Shown one piece after another: positions 46,060-54,988 of a DNA stretch of 64,000 nt. The translations under genes and the position numbers were made by a program. How positions within the stretch are numbered: the stretch's first letter is position 1; each line of letters opens with the position of its first letter. A model generated the notes under the pieces. That model was not told where the DNA came from, ran no database searches, and saw nothing but the letters and a program-made list of their open reading frames with translations. Source of the stretch: Burkholderia anthina (lineage in GTDB: Bacteria > Pseudomonadota > Gammaproteobacteria > Burkholderiales > Burkholderiaceae); contig NZ_CABVLY010000010.1 of NCBI RefSeq assembly GCF_902498995.1, forward strand, positions 1 to 64,000, in the 5' to 3' direction.

Positions 46060-47250
46060 ATGGATCTCACTCAAGTCTCCGCTTCCCGTTCGGGGCCCGC
46101 CCAGGCCCCGATTTCGGCGCCGTTGTTCGACGACCGCCCGTTTCTCGCCCGCCTGTCGCTGGTCGACTGGCTGTTCGCTCTGGCACTCGTGGTGGGCGCG
46201 GGCTATGCGTTCGTGCACTACAACGAGCACATGAATTACTACGACAAGGCGGTGATGATCGGCACCGTGCCGGCGCTTGTCGTGCTCGGCTGGCGCTGGA
46301 AGCCCGCGCGGCTGCTGATGGCGTCGATCGCCGTGCTGTCGCTGCTGTCGATCCAGATCTACCAGGGCGACCTCACGCGCGCCGATTCGGCGTTCTTCCT
46401 CAAGTACTTCCTGTCGAGCCAGTCGGCGATCCTGTGGATGAGCGCGCTGTTCGTGCTCGCGACGATCTTCTACTGGATCGGCTTGCTCGCGCGCTCGGAG
46501 TCGGGTTCGGCAATCGGCCAGAAGCTCACGTGGGTCGCGGTGCTGATGGGCTTCACCGGGCTGATGGTGCGCTGGTACGAGTCCTACCTGATCGGCGCCG
46601 ACGTCGGGCACATCCCGGTGTCGAACCTGTATGAAGTGTTCGTGCTGTTCAGCCTGATCACCGCGCTGCTGTATCTGTACTACGAAGGCCACTACGGCAC
46701 GCGTGCGCTGGGTGCGTTCGTGCTGCTGGTCATCAGCGCCGCCGTCGGCTTCCTGATGTGGTACTCGGTCGCGCGCGACGCGCAGCAGATCCAGCCGCTC
46801 GTGCCGGCGCTGCAGAGCTGGTGGATGAAGATCCACGTGCCGGCGAACTTCATCGGCTACGGCAGCTTCGCGCTGTCGGCGATGGTGTCGGTCGCGTACC
46901 TGATGAAGGAGCGTGGCGTGCTCGCCGATCGTCTGCCGACGCTCGAGGTGCTCGACGACGTGATGTACAAGTCGATCGCGGTCGGTTTCGCGTTCTTCAC
47001 GATCGCGACGATCCTCGGCGCGCTGTGGGCCGCCGAAGCATGGGGCGGCTACTGGAGCTGGGATCCGAAGGAAACCTGGGCGCTGATCGTGTGGCTCAAT
47101 TACGCGGCATGGCTGCACATGCGCCTGATGAAGGGCCTGCGTGGCACGGTCGCCGCATGGTGGGCGCTCACGGGCCTGCTCGTGACGACGTTCGCGTTCC
47201 TCGGCGTCAACATGTTCCTGTCCGGGCTGCACAGCTACGGCAAGCTGTAA
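46060..47250 (+). CDS. ccsA: Cytochrome c biogenesis protein CcsA (ResC)
   Basis: 396 aa polytopic membrane protein that handles haem. The tryptophan-rich WWD motif is at 328-340 ([13 protein letters not shown]), and conserved histidines occur in [14 protein letters not shown] and near the C-terminus. ATG at 46060, four bases after ccsB, supports one transcript. A terminator follows. Confidence 0.95.
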   Translation: MDLTQVSASRSGPAQAPISAPLFDDRPFLARLSLVDWLFALALVVGAGYAFVHYNEHMNYYDKAVMIGTVPALVVLGWRWKPARLLMASIAVLSLLSIQIYQGDLTRADSAFFLKYFLSSQSAILWMSALFVLATIFYWIGLLARSESGSAIGQKLTWVAVLMGFTGLMVRWYESYLIGADVGHIPVSNLYEVFVLFSLITALLYLYYEGHYGTRALGAFVLLVISAAVGFLMWYSVARDAQQIQPLVPALQSWWMKIHVPANFIGYGSFALSAMVSVAYLMKERGVLADRLPTLEVLDDVMYKSIAVGFAFFTIATILGALWAAEAWGGYWSWDPKETWALIVWLNYAAWLHMRLMKGLRGTVAAWWALTGLLVTTFAFLGVNMFLSGLHSYGKL

Positions 47251-47271
47251 GATTTCCGACGCTGGTCCGAC

Positions 47272-47312
47272 AAAAGACCGCCGGCGCACTGCGTGCCCGG
47301 CGGTTTTCTTTT
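47272..47312 (+). terminator. Terminator after ccsBA
   Basis: AAAAGACCGCCGG pairs with CCGGCGGTTTTCTTTT, with the T-rich side last. Confidence 0.85.
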
Positions 47313-47408
47313 GTAACGGGTGGGCGGCCCACGCGTCGAACGGCGCAGGATGGGTCGGGTCGAACGCTCATGAAGCATGCGCGCCGCGCATGCACGAGGA
47401 GCCGTACG

Positions 47409-48404
47409 ATGTGGATCAAACACCCTTTGCGCACCCTGCTGACCGGCAGCGATATCGCGCAAAGCGACATTACGCCGCGCGCGATATTCGAGAACCGGCG
47501 GCGCGTCCTGCAGGCCGCTGGCGTGGCAGCCGCGGGCGGATTGCTCGGCGGCAGCGGTGCGGCGTTCGCCGCCTATGCGTCGCCCGATGCCCGGGCGACG
47601 AAGCTCGCGGCGAAAACCAACGCGAAGTTCGTCGCGGCGGACAAGGTAACGCCGTTCAAGGACATCACGTCCTACAACAACTTCTATGAATTCGGCACCG
47701 ACAAGGGCGACCCGGCGCAGAACGCGGGCACGCTCAGGCCGCGTCCGTGGCGCGTGAGCGTCGAGGGCGAGGTGCTGCACCCGAAGGTGTTCGATCTCGA
47801 CGAACTGCTGAAGCTCGCGCCGCTCGAGGAGCGGGTGTACCGGCTGCGCTGTGTCGAGGGCTGGTCGATGGTGATTCCGTGGATCGGCGTGCCGCTGTCC
47901 GAGCTGATCAAGCGCGTGCAGCCGACCGGCAGCGCGAAATACGTACAGTTCGTCACGCTGGCCGACCCGTCGCAGATGCCGGGCCTGTCGACGCCGGTGC
48001 TCGACTGGCCGTACTCGGAAGGGCTGCGGATGGACGAGGCGATGAATCCGCTGACGCTGCTGACGATGGGCGTCTATGGCCAGGTGTTGCCGAACCAGAA
48101 CGGTGCGCCGGTGCGGATCGTCGTGCCGTGGAAGTACGGCTTCAAGAGCGCGAAGTCGCTCGTGAAGATCCGCTTCGTCGACAAGCAGCCGAAGACGAGC
48201 TGGAACACGTATGCGTCGAACGAATACGGCTTTTATTCGAACGTGAATCCGAACGTCGATCACCCGCGCTGGAGCCAGGCGACCGAGCGGCGGATCGGCG
48301 AGGACGGCTTCTTCACGCCGAAGCGCAAGACGCTGATGTTCAATGGCTACGGCGACCTCGTCGCGTCGATGTATCAGGGCATGGACCTGAAGAAGAACTT
48401 CTGA
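47409..48404 (+). CDS. msrP: Protein-methionine-sulfoxide reductase catalytic subunit MsrP
   Basis: 331 aa periplasmic molybdoenzyme that reduces oxidised methionines in envelope proteins. Tat signal at the start (NRRRVLQ at 29-35, then a hydrophobic stretch [13 protein letters not shown]). The molybdopterin-binding fold is followed by [11 protein letters not shown], with Cys148 as the likely Mo ligand. The ATG at 47409 is well placed after GAGGAGCC. msrQ follows after five bases. Confidence 0.94.
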   Translation: MWIKHPLRTLLTGSDIAQSDITPRAIFENRRRVLQAAGVAAAGGLLGGSGAAFAAYASPDARATKLAAKTNAKFVAADKVTPFKDITSYNNFYEFGTDKGDPAQNAGTLRPRPWRVSVEGEVLHPKVFDLDELLKLAPLEERVYRLRCVEGWSMVIPWIGVPLSELIKRVQPTGSAKYVQFVTLADPSQMPGLSTPVLDWPYSEGLRMDEAMNPLTLLTMGVYGQVLPNQNGAPVRIVVPWKYGFKSAKSLVKIRFVDKQPKTSWNTYASNEYGFYSNVNPNVDHPRWSQATERRIGEDGFFTPKRKTLMFNGYGDLVASMYQGMDLKKNF

Positions 48405-48409
48405 GCGCG

Positions 48410-49123
48410 ATGGCGAGAAACGACATGCCTCCTTCGACGCTGACGCCGGCGCGCGCAGCCGGTACGCGCGCGGCCGCCGCAGGCACTTCCCGGGCGGGCG
48501 CGGCGGGTCCGGCGCGCACGACCGTGCCGCGCTGGCTCGTGCCGGCCAAGGTGCTGGTATTCGCCGCCGGCCTCTATCCGCTCGCGCGTCTCGTGCTGTT
48601 CGGGCTGACCGACCGGCTCGGCGCGAACCCGATCGAATTCATCACGCGCTCGACGGGCCTGTGGACGCTGGTCATGCTGTGCATCACGCTCGCCGTCACA
48701 CCGCTTCGCCGCGTGACGGGCGTTCCCGCGTTGCTGCGCTTTCGCCGGATGATCGGCCTGTTCGCGTTCTTCTACGCGGTGCTGCATTTCACGACGTATC
48801 TGTGGTTCGACAAGTGGTTCGACGTCGTCGCGATCCTGAAGGACGTCGGCAAGCGCCCGTTCATCACGGTCGGCTTTGCCGCGTTCGTGCTGCTGATTCC
48901 GCTCGCGGCGACGTCGCCGCGCGCGATGGTGCGTCGGCTCGGCCGCCACTGGGCGACGCTGCATCGCGCGATCTATGCGATCGCGCTGTTCGGCGTGCTG
49001 CACTTCTGGTGGATGAGGGCCGGCAAGCACGATCTCGCGCAGCCGAAGCTCTATGCAGCGATCGTCGCGGCGCTGCTCGGCTGGCGGTTGCTCGCGTGGG
49101 GATGGCGGCGCATCCGCGTGTGA
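48410..49123 (+). CDS. msrQ: Haem-binding membrane subunit MsrQ
   Basis: 237 aa. It passes electrons from the respiratory chain to MsrP. Its membrane segments and the histidine-containing FFYAVLHFTTYLWFDKWFD and HRAIYAIALFGVLHFWWMRAGKHD fit the YedZ family. The first 40 residues are an Ala/Arg/Pro-rich cytoplasmic tail, longer than usual; an alternate ATG is at 48425. Overlap-tight spacing with msrP indicates one operon. Confidence 0.92.
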   Translation: MARNDMPPSTLTPARAAGTRAAAAGTSRAGAAGPARTTVPRWLVPAKVLVFAAGLYPLARLVLFGLTDRLGANPIEFITRSTGLWTLVMLCITLAVTPLRRVTGVPALLRFRRMIGLFAFFYAVLHFTTYLWFDKWFDVVAILKDVGKRPFITVGFAAFVLLIPLAATSPRAMVRRLGRHWATLHRAIYAIALFGVLHFWWMRAGKHDLAQPKLYAAIVAALLGWRLLAWGWRRIRV

Positions 49124-49145
49124 CGATGCCGGCCTGAAAAAACGA

Positions 49146-49173
49146 AAGGCGATGACCGGGAAGTCATCGCCTT
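49146..49173 (-). terminator. Terminator between msrQ and lptM
   Basis: AAGGCGATGAC pairs with GTCATCGCCTT. The A-run before it on the plus strand is the T-run of a minus-strand terminator, so it mainly serves lptM; it may also help stop msrPQ. Confidence 0.75.
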
Positions 49174-49207
49174 CGCGTCGCGAAGCCGCGTGAGCGGCGG
49201 CGCGGGA

Positions 49208-49489
49208 TTATTGCGTGGCGGCCGGGCCGGATGCCGGCGCGGCGGCTTTCGATGCGCCGCTCGACAGCTCGGGCGACAGCGTGAGCGGCGTGCCCGAAGA
49301 ATCGGGAATACTGTCGGACGACGCGTTTTCATCGGTCGGGGTGACATCCGACGGCGGCGTATCCTGCTGCTGGATGGGCTTTGCCGGCAACGGAGGCACG
49401 GTGGGCAGATAGAGCGCGCCGCTTTGACCGCAGCCGGCAAGAATCGCCAAAGCCGCTACAATCGCGCTCATCCGGAAAACGACTCGCAT
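49208..49489 (-). CDS. lptM: Small lipoprotein LptM (YifL family)
   Basis: 93 aa. Signal peptide with lipobox LAGC (MRVVFRMSAIVAALAILAGCGQSG), then ALYLP, the LptM hallmark; the rest is Pro/Ser/Thr-rich. LptM helps mature the LptDE lipopolysaccharide export complex in E. coli. Divergent from cyaY with a 36-base gap, a pairing known from other proteobacteria. Confidence 0.85.
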   Translation of the reverse strand: MRVVFRMSAIVAALAILAGCGQSGALYLPTVPPLPAKPIQQQDTPPSDVTPTDENASSDSIPDSSGTPLTLSPELSSGASKAAAPASGPAATQ

Positions 49490-49501
49490 GATCGTCCCTG
49501 A

Positions 49502-49852
<351 letters not shown>

Positions 49853-49904
49853 CGATCGACGGCCATCGGTGTCCGCAAGTCGGGCCCGAAACGTCGTACC
49901 AAAG

Positions 49905-49931
49905 AAAAAGCGCCCCTCGGGGCGCTTTTTT
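49905..49931. terminator. Bidirectional terminator between cyaY and mrcA
   Basis: AAAAAGCGCCCC and GGGGCGCTTTTTT form a stem with A-run and T-run, ending both converging genes. Confidence 0.92.
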
Positions 49932-49949
49932 CATGCGCGGGCCGCTGCG

Positions 49950-52343
49950 TCAGTGGCCGCGGAACAGGTTCATGATGTCCTGCTTTTCCTGTTCGTCGAC
50001 GTGCGGCACCGAATCGTCGGTGTTCTGCGCCGCCGGCGCTTGCGGCACGCCGACCGTCGATACGAAGCCGTGCCCCGGCGTGAACTCGGTGAAGTACAAC
50101 TCGCCGCCGAGCGACTGGACGTCGTCCGGCATCGTCGGCTTGAACTCCGGCACGCCCTTGAGCGCGGCGCCCATGTAGTCGATCCAGACCGGCAGCGACA
50201 GGCCGCCGCCGGTTTCGCGATCGCCGAGGCTGCGCGGATTGTCGTAGCCGATCCACGCGATCGCGGCGAGCGTGTGCTGGTAGCCGGCGAACCACGCGTC
50301 GTGCGAGTCGTTCGTCGTGCCGGTTTTGCCCGCGAGGTCGCCGCGCTTCAGCACGTTGGTCCGCGCGCCCGTGCCGCGCTGCGCGACGCTCTGCAGCAGG
50401 CTGTTCATCACGTACGCGTTGCGCGCGTCGATCGCGCGCGGCGCGTTTTCCTCGGCGACGAGCGGCTGCGCGCGCACGACGATCGCGCCGTTCGGATCGG
50501 TGACTTCGGCGATCAGGTACGGATTGACGCGATAGCCGCCGTTCGCGAACACCGAGTACGCGCCGGCCATCTGCAGCGGCGTGACCTGGCCCGCGCCGAG
50601 CGCCATCGGCAGGTAGGCCGGATGGCGATCGGCATCGAAGCCGAAGCGCGTGATGTACTGCTGCGCGTACTTCGTGCCGATGTGGTTCAGGATCCGGATC
50701 GACACGAGGTTGCGCGAGCGCTGCAGCGCGGTGCGCATCGACATCGGGCCCTCGAAGCCGCCGCCGTAGTTCTTCGGTTCCCACGGCTGGCCGCCGGTTT
50801 CCGCGGCACTGAAGTACAGCGGGCCGTCGTTGATGATCGTTGCCGGCCCGAGGCCCTTGTCGAGCGACGCCGAGTAGATGAACGGCTTGAACGACGAACC
50901 CGGCTGCCGCCACGCCTGCGTGACGTGGTTGAACTTGTTCTTGTTGTAGTCGAAGCCGCCGACGAGCGAGCGGATCGCGCCGTCCTGCGGCACGATCGAG
51001 ATGAATGCGCCTTCGACCTGCGGCAACTGCGTGATCGACCACTTGCCGGCATCGTTCTTCACGACACGGACGATCGCGCCCGGGCGGATGCGGCGGTTCG
51101 GCTGCGCATTGGCCGACAGCGCGCTCGATGCGAAGCGCAGGTTGTCGCCTTCGACCGTCGCGCTGCTGCCGTCGATGAAGGCGACCGTGATCTGGCGCGG
51201 GGTTGCCGCGGTCACGACCGCCGCGATCAGTTCGCCGTTGTCGGGGTGTTCGAGCAGCGCATCGTCGATCGCCTGCTCGCGGTCGTCCGCGTCGGCCGGG
51301 AGCTGGATGAAGCCTTCCGGCCCGCGATAGCCGTGGCGGCGCTCGTAATCCATGATGCCCTTGCGCAGCGCGGTGTACGCCACCTGCTGGTCGGCCGAAT
51401 CGATCGTCGTGACGACGTTGAAGCCGCGCGTGTAGGTTTCCTCGCGGTACTGCGCGTACATCATCTGCCGGACCATTTCCGCGACGTACTCCGCGTGCAC
51501 GCTGAATTCGCGGCCCGCGCCCTTGACGACCAGCGGCTGCGCGACGGCTTCGTCGTACTGCTCGCGCGTGATGAAGTTCAGCTCGAGCATGCGCTGCAGG
51601 ATGTACTCCTGGCGCACCTTCGCACGCTTCGGATTGACGACCGGGTTATACGCGGACGGCGCCTTCGGCAGCCCGGCGAGCATGGCGGCTTCCGCGAGCG
51701 TGATGTCCTTCAGGTCCTTGCCGAAGTAGACCCGCGCGGCGCTCGCGAAGCCGTACGCGCGCTGGCCGAGATAGATCTGATTCATGTAGACCTCGAGAAT
51801 CTGATCCTTCGTCAGCGCACGCTCGATCCGGTACGCGAGCAGCATCTCGTAGATCTTGCGCGTGTAGGTCTTTTCGCTCGACAGGAAGAAGTTGCGCGCG
51901 ACCTGCATCGTGATCGTGCTCGCGCCCTGCGACGCGTGGCCGTTCGTCAGCGCGACGACGCCGGCGCGGACGATCCCGGTGAGGTCGACGCCGCCGTGAT
52001 CGTAGAAGCGCGCGTCCTCGATCGCGAGGATCGCCTTCTTGAGCGAGTCGGGCACGTCCTTGAAATGGACGATGTCGCGGCGTTCTTCGCCGAATTCGCC
52101 GATTAGCACGTGATCGGACGTATAGATGCGTAGCGGAACCTTCGGACGATAGTCGGTCAGCGCGTCGAGCGACGGCATGTTCGGCCATGCGACGACGAGC
52201 GCATAGCCGAGCACGAGGCCGCCGGCCACGACGAGCGCCACGCACATTGCGACGAGGCCGAGCAGAGCCTTCTGCCACCAGGGCCGTTTCTTCGGCTCCG
52301 GGGCGGGAGGCGGGGACGTAGGAGACGTGGATTGCATAGGCAT
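49950..52343 (-). CDS. mrcA: Penicillin-binding protein 1A
   Basis: 797 aa bifunctional peptidoglycan synthase. Short cytoplasmic tail and one membrane segment (25-52). Glycosyltransferase domain with catalytic Glu109 in AIEDARFYDHGG and QGASTITMQVARNFFL. An OB-like domain precedes the transpeptidase. Transpeptidase motifs: SxxK at 483-486 (PGSSFKPF), SRN at 543-545, KTG at 673-675. Divergent from pilM; mrcA next to pilMNO is conserved in many proteobacteria. Confidence 0.96.
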   Translation of the reverse strand: MPMQSTSPTSPPPAPEPKKRPWWQKALLGLVAMCVALVVAGGLVLGYALVVAWPNMPSLDALTDYRPKVPLRIYTSDHVLIGEFGEERRDIVHFKDVPDSLKKAILAIEDARFYDHGGVDLTGIVRAGVVALTNGHASQGASTITMQVARNFFLSSEKTYTRKIYEMLLAYRIERALTKDQILEVYMNQIYLGQRAYGFASAARVYFGKDLKDITLAEAAMLAGLPKAPSAYNPVVNPKRAKVRQEYILQRMLELNFITREQYDEAVAQPLVVKGAGREFSVHAEYVAEMVRQMMYAQYREETYTRGFNVVTTIDSADQQVAYTALRKGIMDYERRHGYRGPEGFIQLPADADDREQAIDDALLEHPDNGELIAAVVTAATPRQITVAFIDGSSATVEGDNLRFASSALSANAQPNRRIRPGAIVRVVKNDAGKWSITQLPQVEGAFISIVPQDGAIRSLVGGFDYNKNKFNHVTQAWRQPGSSFKPFIYSASLDKGLGPATIINDGPLYFSAAETGGQPWEPKNYGGGFEGPMSMRTALQRSRNLVSIRILNHIGTKYAQQYITRFGFDADRHPAYLPMALGAGQVTPLQMAGAYSVFANGGYRVNPYLIAEVTDPNGAIVVRAQPLVAEENAPRAIDARNAYVMNSLLQSVAQRGTGARTNVLKRGDLAGKTGTTNDSHDAWFAGYQHTLAAIAWIGYDNPRSLGDRETGGGLSLPVWIDYMGAALKGVPEFKPTMPDDVQSLGGELYFTEFTPGHGFVSTVGVPQAPAAQNTDDSVPHVDEQEKQDIMNLFRGH

Positions 52344-52563
52344 ACCGGAAAACAGTCCCGCGATTATAGCTGCCCGGTATGACCGGCCCTGACGCGGGGG
52401 GCTCCCGACGGAAAGCCGCGGGTCGCCGTGCGGACAGTATGGCGTCTGCGCGGCCGCTCCGAGCCGGGGCTGGCCATCCGGCCGACTGTCCGGGCAGCGC
52501 GCCGCTTTGCAGAATCAGGCCTCGGAAACGCGGCATGGGCCGCAACGATCGCGGGAGGCTGGG

Positions 52564-53487
52564 ATGGCGGGACGATGGGTGGCGCGTTACGCGCCGGGCA
52601 GACACCGTTCGACGGGAATCGACGTCGGGGCGGACGAGGTGAGGGTGGCCGTGCTGAGCCGGCTCGGCCGGGTCGCGAATGTGCGTGTCGAAGGGCTCGA
52701 ACGGGAGCCGGTGGGGTTGGCGGGCGGGCCGGACGATGCGCGCTGGGCCGCGGTGTCGCGCGCGTTGGCCGCGGCCGTGGCGCGGCTGTCGGCGGCCGGT
52801 GTGCGCTGCGATACGCGCGGCGTGATGGCGCTGCGCGACGACGAGATGCGGACCGTGACGCTCGACCTGGCCGGGCGCGACGACGTCGCGGACGCCGCGC
52901 GGCAGGCGGCCGAACGCATCTCGGGGCTGGCACCGGACAGCTTCGCATTCGACTGGCGGCAGGACGGCGGCGCGCACGCCGGCGAGATCGCGGTCGCCGT
53001 CGCTCCGCAGGCGTTGCTGGAGCGGCGCATCGACGTGGCCGCGCAGGCTGGCGTCGACCTGACGGCCGTCGACGCCGAGTCGGCCGCGGCATTGCGCGGG
53101 TTGCGCTATGCCGCGCAGTTCGAGCTCGATGCGCACGGCCCTTATGCGGCGTTCTGGTTCTGCGACGCGGGTGTGCATGGCTGGCGGGTCGACGGCGAGC
53201 TCGCCGCGCCGGTGCTCGCGGTGTCCGGCGAAGGGCGCAGGGCGTTCTTCAATGCATTGCGCCAATGCGCGCTCGAGCCGGTGCGCGGCGTGCTCGTGGC
53301 CGGCGACGAGCGGTGTATCGCCCGTTTTCAGACGTCCGTGGCGGACATCGGCGATGCGCTCGGCGCGGCCGCCGTGCCGTTCGATTGCACCGGCTGGGGC
53401 GGGCTGCCGGCCGAACCCGCCGGCGCGTCGGGCGGTCCGGCGTTTGCCGTTGCGGTGGGGCTGGCGCTGCGCGGGGTGTGGGAATGA
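52564..53487 (+). CDS. pilM: Type IV pilus inner-membrane platform protein PilM
   Basis: 307 aa actin-like protein that binds the cytoplasmic tail of PilN. N-terminal ATPase-fold motif STGIDVGADEVRVAVLSR; later SGEGRRAFFNALR. It is shorter than the usual ~350 aa and the sequence is divergent, so some motifs are weak. ATG after GGGAGGCTGG. ATGA overlap with pilN. Confidence 0.85.
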   Translation: MAGRWVARYAPGRHRSTGIDVGADEVRVAVLSRLGRVANVRVEGLEREPVGLAGGPDDARWAAVSRALAAAVARLSAAGVRCDTRGVMALRDDEMRTVTLDLAGRDDVADAARQAAERISGLAPDSFAFDWRQDGGAHAGEIAVAVAPQALLERRIDVAAQAGVDLTAVDAESAAALRGLRYAAQFELDAHGPYAAFWFCDAGVHGWRVDGELAAPVLAVSGEGRRAFFNALRQCALEPVRGVLVAGDERCIARFQTSVADIGDALGAAAVPFDCTGWGGLPAEPAGASGGPAFAVAVGLALRGVWE

Positions 53488-54119
53488 TCGCCGATCCGGT
53501 ATTCGGGCGGCCCGCGGCTGGCCCTGCCGCGCTCGGCGGCTTCAATCTGCTGCCGTACCGTGAGCGGCTGGCGCAGGCGCTGCGCCGTCGCCGGGCCGCG
53601 CAGTGCGGGGCGGCGATCGTGCTCGGCATACTCGGGGCCGTGCTGTGGACGGGGGCGGCAGCAGCGTGGCGATCGCGCGTCGATGCCGAGCGCGCGAGCG
53701 TGGACGCGCGCGCGCGGCAATGGCAGCCGCAGGTGGATGCCGCAAAGCGCGCCGCCGGGGCGGCCGCAGAACTCGCGCAACGCGATGCGCGGGCGGCCGT
53801 GCTCGCGGCGCCTTACCGGCGTGTTGCCGGGCTGCTCGCGACGCTCGCGCAGGTTCGCGACGATACCGTCCGGCTCGACGCGGTGCGCACGACCTCGTCC
53901 GGCGCCGTGCTCGATGCGCGCGCCGTAAGTTACCGGGCGGCCGCGCGATGGCTCGCCCGGATCGCAACCGACGAGCGCAACGGGCGAATCGACATCGGCG
54001 AACTGACCTCGGCTTCGGCCTTGCCGGCCGCGGCTGCCGGCATGCCGTTCCGGTTCTCCGTGCAGGTGCGCTGGCAGGACGGCGAGCCTCGGCGGAAAGC
54101 AGCGGGAGGCGGCGCATGA
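53484..54119 (+). CDS. pilN: Type IV pilus assembly protein PilN
   Basis: 211 aa bitopic membrane protein. Conserved FNLLPYRERLAQALRRRRAAQCG binds PilM; one membrane segment follows (AAIVLGILGAVLWTGAAAAW); the periplasmic part begins with an Ala-rich coiled-coil stretch and ends in a ferredoxin-like domain. Overlaps pilM and pilO by ATGA. Confidence 0.85.
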   Translation: MIADPVFGRPAAGPAALGGFNLLPYRERLAQALRRRRAAQCGAAIVLGILGAVLWTGAAAAWRSRVDAERASVDARARQWQPQVDAAKRAAGAAAELAQRDARAAVLAAPYRRVAGLLATLAQVRDDTVRLDAVRTTSSGAVLDARAVSYRAAARWLARIATDERNGRIDIGELTSASALPAAAAGMPFRFSVQVRWQDGEPRRKAAGGGA

Positions 54120-54988
54120 CGGCGATCGCGCATCGGTCCAGGCCGGGAGGCGCCGGCTGGTTCGGGCATACGCGGCGCGTGCGGCCGGGCACGGCGCACG
54201 CCGTGGGCTGCGTGCTTGCTTGCGCGGCTGTGATGGCGGGCGGCATTCGTCTTGCCGATACCGCCGACTGGAGCGGGCTCGCGCACAGTCGCGCGTTGCT
54301 GGCAGCCGCGCAGACGCGCGCCGCCGATGCGCAGCGCGTGCTCGCGGCCGCGGCGCAGCCGGGCGATACCCGTCCGGCGGCCGGGCGGAGCGCTCGCGTC
54401 GCGCGCACGCCTGCGTGGCCCGTACTGATGCTGGAACTTGCCGATCTCGCCGGCGCGAGCGGGTTACGGGTCGTGTCGATCGAGCCGCGGCGCACGGACG
54501 GCGCGGCGCCGGATGGGCGGCGCGCGGTGCGCATCGTCGCGGACGGCGGTTTCCCGGCGCTGCTGCGCATGGTTGGCGGGCTGGCGAGCTTCTCTGCGCT
54601 GGCAGTGCCGTCGGTGCTGCAGATCGAGCGAAAACCGCCGGGCCTGAGGATCGACATGTCCGTCGACGTGTTTCCGGCGCTGGCCGGGGGCGGTGCCGGG
54701 GACGAGGCGGCGCGCGTGCTTGCCGCCGGTGGGCCGGGCGACGATCCGTTCGGCGGCGCCGGCCAGTCCACGGCGGTTGACGATCAAGAGCCGCGCCTGG
54801 CCGGCACGATTCGCGACATGCGGGCCGGCCTCGCGCTGTTCGACGCCGGCGACGGCGCGTTCGTGGCCGTCGCGCCGGGTGAAGCGCTCGGGGCGTCCCG
54901 TGTGATGCATGTCGATGCCGGTGCCGTGACGCTTGCGACGGCCGATGGCGCGCGCCGGTTCGTCGTCGGCGACGGAGGCCGCCCATGA
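54116..54988 (+). CDS. pilO: PilO with a PilP-like C-terminal domain (probable fusion)
   Basis: 290 aa, about 80 longer than a typical PilO. Residues 27-43 form the membrane segment, 55-80 a coiled coil, and 98-190 the PilO ferredoxin-like fold (WPVLMLELADLAGASGLRVVSIEP). Residues 205-286 resemble PilP: a DPF motif (DDPFGGAG), then LAGTIRDMRAGLALFDAGDG and AVAPGEALGASRVMHVD, the PilP/GspC homology-region pattern. No separate pilP with a lipobox is present, and pilQ starts at the stop (ATGA overlap). The lipid anchor of normal PilP is thus replaced by the PilO membrane helix. Confidence 0.8.
   Translation: MTAIAHRSRPGGAGWFGHTRRVRPGTAHAVGCVLACAAVMAGGIRLADTADWSGLAHSRALLAAAQTRAADAQRVLAAAAQPGDTRPAAGRSARVARTPAWPVLMLELADLAGASGLRVVSIEPRRTDGAAPDGRRAVRIVADGGFPALLRMVGGLASFSALAVPSVLQIERKPPGLRIDMSVDVFPALAGGGAGDEAARVLAAGGPGDDPFGGAGQSTAVDDQEPRLAGTIRDMRAGLALFDAGDGAFVAVAPGEALGASRVMHVDAGAVTLATADGARRFVVGDGGRP

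Noticed and set aside
52428-53483. Long open frame upstream of pilN in its own frame
   Set aside because: The translation is Arg/Gly/Ala shadow of pilM; PilN wording only starts at the ATG at 53484.
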